DNA from: Trifolium pratense
Taxonomy: Eukaryota; Streptophyta; Magnoliopsida; Fabales; Fabaceae
Assembly: GCF_020283565.1 (NCBI RefSeq)
Contig: NC_060060.1
Location: 39,432,001-39,496,000, forward strand
Direction: 5' to 3'
Length of the DNA: 64,000 nucleotides
The position numbers and the translations under genes were made by a program. Every line of letters begins with the position of its first letter. The first letter of the stretch is position 1. Of this stretch, positions 59,695 to 64,000 are shown piece by piece. Under the pieces are notes generated by a model. It was not told the origin of the DNA. It ran no database searches and saw only the letters and a program-made list of their open reading frames with translations.

Positions 59695-59776
59695 CGTGGA
59701 CGGCAGGATTCGAACCTGCGCGGGCAAAGCCCACATGATTTCTAGTCATGCCCGATAACCACTCCGGCACGTCCAC
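59695..59776 (-). tRNA. tRNA-Ser(AGA)
   Basis: 82 nt, full cloverleaf of a type II tRNA: acceptor stem GTGGACG / CGTCCAC fully paired with discriminator G, D arm with GAGTGGTTATCGG, anticodon stem CATGA / TCATG with loop CTAGAAA (anticodon AGA), long variable arm (GTGGGCTTTGCCCGC), T arm CAGGTTCGAATCCTG. No intron. A T5 run (59694-59690 on minus) directly downstream fits a Pol III terminator. Decodes UCU and, with inosine, UCC/UCA. Confidence 0.97.
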
Positions 59777-59999
59777 CTTTTGATGTTGATTCTTCGCCAC
59801 TATTTACTTTGTATTCAGTTGTCTTACTCCCTCAACGATTTCTAAATATTGCATTATTTTCACATATTAAAGTATCGTAGATTTGAATCAAAACAATAAA
59901 AAAAAAAAAATGTCAAACATATTCAAGTTTTTTTTTTCTCACAAAAAATCTATATTAAAATCAACAACGAATTGTTTCAAATGACAAGAGATTTTGACT

Positions 60000-60483
60000 T
60001 TTTAAATAGGTGGTTAGAGGATTTGATTCTGAGACAAATAGTCGGTTGTTCATTTATATGACTTGTTTGTGTCCAACAAACTTGTTCTCTGCTTTTGACA
60101 AGACAATGTTGATTGAATTTGCAAAGTGTTATCCAACTGAATTTTGTTCAACTAGTTTTGTGATGCTTGATAATCAACTTAACACTTACATCATTAATAT
60201 GCGTAGGAGGAATGTTGAATTTGCATCTTTGAAAGGAATAAGTGAACTTTCAACTTTTGAAGTTAACAACGATTTTATTCGTTGTCACAACAACCGTTGA
60301 GCGATCATCTTCTACTATAAAAATTGTGAAGACTAGATTACGTAATCGAATGGAGGATGAATGGTCAAACAATTGTCTGGTGATTTATGTTAACAGTGAT
60401 GTGTTTAACAATATAGATAATGAGTTCACTATTCAGCGATTTCAAAACTTGAAACCACGTAGCAAAAAGAGTTGTAAATATTG
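60000..60483 (+). pseudogene. hAT transposase C-terminal remnant
   Basis: Two frames join near 60260-60290. The first holds LFSAFDKTMLIEFAKCYPTEF...; the second holds TTTVERSSSTIKIVKTRLRNRMEDEWSNNCLVIYV and IDNEFTIQRFQNLK. The latter is the hAT dimerisation region of TTF-type zinc-finger transposases (usual T-A-T-V-E-R-S-F-S-A-M-K). The frame shift and lack of upstream domains mark it as dead. No element ends were found. Confidence 0.8.
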
Positions 60484-61199
60484 ATTAAAAATAAAAATTT
60501 GCATCCCTAAACCAGGATCCGAGCACCGGTGGCAATCAATTTTTGTACCTATTCAACTGAATTAGTCAATTTTTGCACCCCAATTAACTAGGTGCTACAA
60601 GTCTATGAAAAAGTGGGTATCCATGAAACTTTTTGAAAAGAGAATAACATAAAGAAGGCAACTAGTCTAAGAAGCATAACCACATGCATATTTGGTGTAA
60701 AACCATTCCACTTATAAGCAGATAAACAACGATGTTGAAGGACGTGCTTCTTTTCTTTCAGTAGTGTGGTTTTGGACCTCAAATTCAAACCGAAAAAGTT
60801 GTTGTGGTGCCCAAATGTATTCGGTACGTAAATATTAATGGAAATTGTGGTCCTCAGAATGTCATGCCACAAAATGACATAGCTTCAAAAATTGTGTAAA
60901 AAGATTCTTCCTTGTGTTACATAACAATATGCATGCATAACTTGTACAGATTTGAACTTGAACCATATATCATTCATGCCTAACTAGACTCCAACCACTT
61001 GTTAGGATCTTGCTTCATTACCAAATATTATATGTGTGATTTGTTTTGGCTATAGCCAAAAAATATGTTAACGTTGGTTTGTTAGGATTATGTCCATGAT
61101 TCTATCTAGTCAAAAGTGAATCTTCAATCGTGGTTGTCCCTTTCATGGTCTTTTGTGGTTCGAGCTAATGTTATGCATGTTGGGTTGGACTGGGTCAAT

Positions 61200-61563
61200 T
61201 TTAAATGAGTCGACCACAAATTGCATACTCCCTGAAGGAATTCAATGTGTTGCCTTCAATTGATAATAGCAAAGAGTATATATATACAATTATGTTTCCT
61301 TAGGAGAATAATTACAAATTAATTCTATCACATCCCTGCAGTCGAAGTCGGAGGTTCGTGAACGCTTAGACTAGTGAAGATGTCAGCAATATGGTAATGA
61401 GAATGAACATGAAGGATGCGTGTCTGGCCATGCGCGACTTTTTCCCAAACAAAATGAGCTTTTGCTTGGTCTCAACTGAAGTAGCATAAGATTTGGACGA
61501 GCCCATGCCTACTTGAGCAATAATGTCACTAGCTAGGCATAAGTTCGTGACATTATTGCTCAT
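61200..61563 (-). pseudogene. Copia 3' end: last codons of pol and start of an LTR
   Basis: Split over frames on the minus strand: GKKVAHGQTRILHVHSHYHIADIFT resembles the copia pol tail (REKVAxGxxRVxHVPSxxQxADIFTK). It is followed by a CTGCAGGGATGTGATAGAAT junction, typical of purine tract plus LTR start, and LTR-like sequence to about 61200. Upstream pol is missing. Confidence 0.6.
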
Positions 61564-61759
61564 AAAATTGCTACCGAATCAAATACAGGATAAATTATAA
61601 ATTTCAATTATCCATATTTATTTTATGTTTGAACTCTTTATAGTAATTTAAATTCATCTGTTATCAAGAATTAAAATATATTTTCCTTCAAAAAAAAGAA
61701 TTAAATATATTTAAAGTAACATAAACAAATTATAACTTAAACATTACAAAATTTAATGC

Positions 61760-61855
61760 AAATTTTTTTTTAATGAAAGAGCAGAAGATCGAACCAAGAC
61801 TTCATGCATACAACCCTCACTACTACACCAAACTTATTAACTATATTATTTAATT
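61760..61855 (-). mobile_element. Decayed SINE
   Basis: gaagatcgaaccaagacttcatgcatacaaccctcactactacacc resembles the B-box-to-A-box part of the SINE at 20731-20827, next to a T run (61767-61775). Confidence 0.55.
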
Positions 61856-62071
61856 GTACCTATAAAAATCAAGGGTAACATTAACAAATTAAAGAGTAAC
61901 TTTAAGGATAACTTCAAAAAATATATGCGTAATAACGTTTTACAAGTATACTATAAAAATAATTATAACATAAATAATGGTATCATTTGTACCCAAAAAA
62001 ATAAATAATGGTATCATCATCATAATATTTGTATATAACACAAAGTTAAATTTTTTCCTTTAAAAAATTTA

Positions 62072-62279
62072 GGGTAAATAGGGTTTTACCCCCTGCAAAA
62101 TAAGTCAATTTTGTATTACCCTCCTGCAAAAAAAAAACTTGGGATTACCCCCCACAATATGAAGATTCTCTCTTTTTACCCCCTGCTTGACAAAAAATAA
62201 AAAATATTGTGTCAAAAAAAAAATTATTAAAAATAAAATATGTTAATTCAAAAAGATATGTTAATCCATTGTTTCTAAC

Positions 62280-62318
<39 letters not shown>

Positions 62319-63122
62319 AACTCACAATCTTTTCCTGTAACATAACACAAGTCTTTCTCCTTCTCATTCTTCTTCTCAAAACCCAAAATTATTTTTTCTC
62401 TAACACAAACTCAGAATCCCAGAATCCTTTTTATCTAAAATAAAACCTAGAAATCCGCCGAATCACTCCGCCGAATTCGTCGAAACAAATGATTGATGAA
62501 GAACAAAGGCAGGAACTAGGAACCGGATTTCCTATAAAGGCAGAAACTGGGTTTTTGAATTTATGGGTTAGGGATTGAATTGATGGGATGAAGAATTGGG
62601 AAGAAGAATTATGTTTTTGGGTTAGGAAGAAATTGGGTTGTTGCAAAGGGATGAAGAATAGAAGAACAAAAGAAATTTATGATTATGTTTCTGGGTTTAC
62701 CGAGATTAATTTTTGGAAGAAAAAAAATTGGGTTCTTTTTGGATTGTTGTTCTTGGTGGTGTTGATGATTTTGTTGATGTTGTTGTTGTTCTTGGTGGTG
62801 TTGATGTTGTTGTTCTTGTTGAATGATGAAAGTTATCGTGGTAGGGATGAAGGGGAAATTAGAAAAGAATTTATTATTATTTTTTTAATTTTTAGTTTAT
62901 TTAATAATAAAAATGACATGTGCAAATTTTAAAAAATAAAAAATAAATAAATGCCACATATGCATGCCACCTCATAAAAAATAAAGATTATATGCCAAGT
63001 TGTCAAGTAGGGGGTAAAAAGAGAGAATCTTCATATTGCAGGGGGGTAATCCCAAGTTTTTTTTTTTGCAGGGGGTAATGCAAAATTGGCTTATTTTGCA
63101 GGGGGTAAAACTCTATTTACCC
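62072..63122. mobile_element. Mutator-like element, 1051 bp, possible Pack-MULE
   Basis: Inverted ends gggtaaatagggttttacccc and ggggtaaaactctatttaccc, arms about 120 bp (aagtcaattttg, cttgggattacccccc, gaagattctctctttttacccc and their inverses). Exact 9-bp target duplication aaaaattta (62063-62071, 63123-63131). No transposase. The interior (about 62330-62935) has a CT-rich leader-like segment, GC-rich patches and an open plus frame of 114 codons (62588-62932) rich in Val/Leu, resembling captured host sequence of unknown origin. Confidence 0.9.
62283..62317. repeat. Poly(A) run inside the Mutator-like element
   Basis: About 35 A residues, uninterrupted. Confidence 0.95.
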
Positions 63123-63131
63123 AAAAATTTA

Positions 63132-63659
63132 TTATTATCATAATCTACTAAATTGGCCCAACCAAAAACTTAAAATGAAACTTCGGCTAAAGCAAAATTC
63201 CATTTTGCAACCTACAAAGTTCTTTAAGAATTAGTCCAAATAAAAAAGTTCTTCTGTGATCTTTATTCCTTTAATCCTTTGTGCAATCAACATAGTACCA
63301 TAACTTTTTTTTTCTACAGCCGACGATTCTACTTTATATATATAGGGGGTGTATCTGATGAGAACTGATAATTATTGTGAGAAATGAGAACTATTAATAG
63401 TAACCATTAGATTTAATTGACGTATCAGATTAAAATCTTCTCACTCGCTTAAAATCTCATGTGATTTTATTTGTACAGATTGAAAAATCTTCTTATATAT
63501 AATCTTTCCTAATTCATTTGCAGCTCCCTCAAAAAAACTTACCTGAATAAATTTTTACTTCTTTTTTCAATTTTTTAACACAACAATGTCGTGATACAAT
63601 TTTCTCTTAATTTCACGAATATAGTTTTTTTTTATAACCAAAAGCATTATGCTTAATAT
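63132..63659. other. Gene-free stretch
   Basis: AT-rich. The phrase ctgatgagaactgataattattgtgagaa (63356-63384) is repeat-like. No gene seen. Confidence 0.3.
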
Positions 63660-64000
63660 AGGCTTAATTAGTCTATTGGTCCCTTAAAGACATTTTAGGT
63701 TTCACAATAGTCCCTTAAAGAAAAAAAGGCTCGGATTGGTCCCTTAAAGAAAAAAAGATCCGGATTGGTCCCTTAAAGACATATGTGTTTGTCATATTGG
63801 TCTTTTCCGTTATATTTTAACTTCAAATATAACAAAAAATTCCAATGGTTAAAATTTTAAAAATTAATAAGGTATTTGGTGGACCACTTACACTTAATGA
63901 CATCCACAATCCAGTCAACTAAAACTAACGTTTTTTGTAAAAAAATTGACGGAAATGACCAATTGAGAAACAAACGTGTCTTTAAGGGACCAATTCAGTC
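63660..64000. mobile_element. Mutator-type MITE of the 44691 family, cut by window edge
   Basis: Starts ggcttaattagtctattggtc, then repeated gtcccttaaagaaaaaaag blocks, and near the edge the inverted counterpart (gtctttaagggacc). The right end lies beyond the window. Confidence 0.75.

Noticed and set aside
1..64000. CRISPR arrays, operons, riboswitches or prokaryotic signals
   Set aside because: The window is plant nuclear DNA with spliced genes; the repeats present are transposons and microsatellites, not spaced CRISPR repeats.

Overview
The window looks like nuclear DNA of a flowering plant, most likely a legume close to Medicago. This is inferred from strongly AT-rich intergenic DNA, GT-AG genes with many short exons, plant-type protein families, and abundant tRNA-derived SINEs, Stowaway and Mutator-type MITEs and small LTR elements. 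No species assignment was tested against a database. All gene models are hand-spliced by translating across GT/AG sites and checking reading phase.

Layout. 1-3162 (minus): the 5' part of a linker-histone (GH1) plus AT-hook gene that runs off the left edge. It carries a duplicated exon and a copia integrase scrap in its second intron. 3.3-9.1 kb: repeats (hAT-like MITE, a 271-bp tandem duplication, a LINE tail). 9163-25340 (plus): a 26-exon gene for a predicted 950-aa protein with two successive uridine-kinase P-loop plus CYTH modules and a C-terminal membrane anchor. Its introns hold a nested SINE/LTR-retrotransposon insertion, two TRIM-like elements in opposite orientation, a second SINE, and a duplicated 3' splice site. 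25.3-31.3 kb: intergenic DNA with an 810-bp near-perfect foldback, a TA microsatellite and diverged direct repeats.

31378-35698 and 41530-49015 (both minus): two tandem SULTR3;3-like sulfate transporter genes. Each has 13 exons at the same positions, with 11 of 13 exon lengths identical. Between them on the plus strand is an mTERF6-like organellar transcription factor gene (38024-39035) whose coding frame is broken by one extra base in a G run. The second transporter's introns are loaded with MITEs and a SINE; one MITE lies 14 nt beyond the GT of a splice donor.

49-64 kb has no protein gene I can support. It holds SINEs, a hAT element with perfect 8-bp target duplication carrying a tRNA-like segment, a MITE containing a SINE, a functional-looking tRNA-Ser(AGA), a decayed hAT transposase, a copia 3' end, and a Mutator-like element with perfect 9-bp target duplication.

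The genes are not an operon or cluster. The only functional grouping is the transporter pair, a local duplication. The most unusual items are the doubled kinase-CYTH protein, the long foldback, the mTERF frame break and the densely nested, boundary-resolved transposon insertions inside introns.
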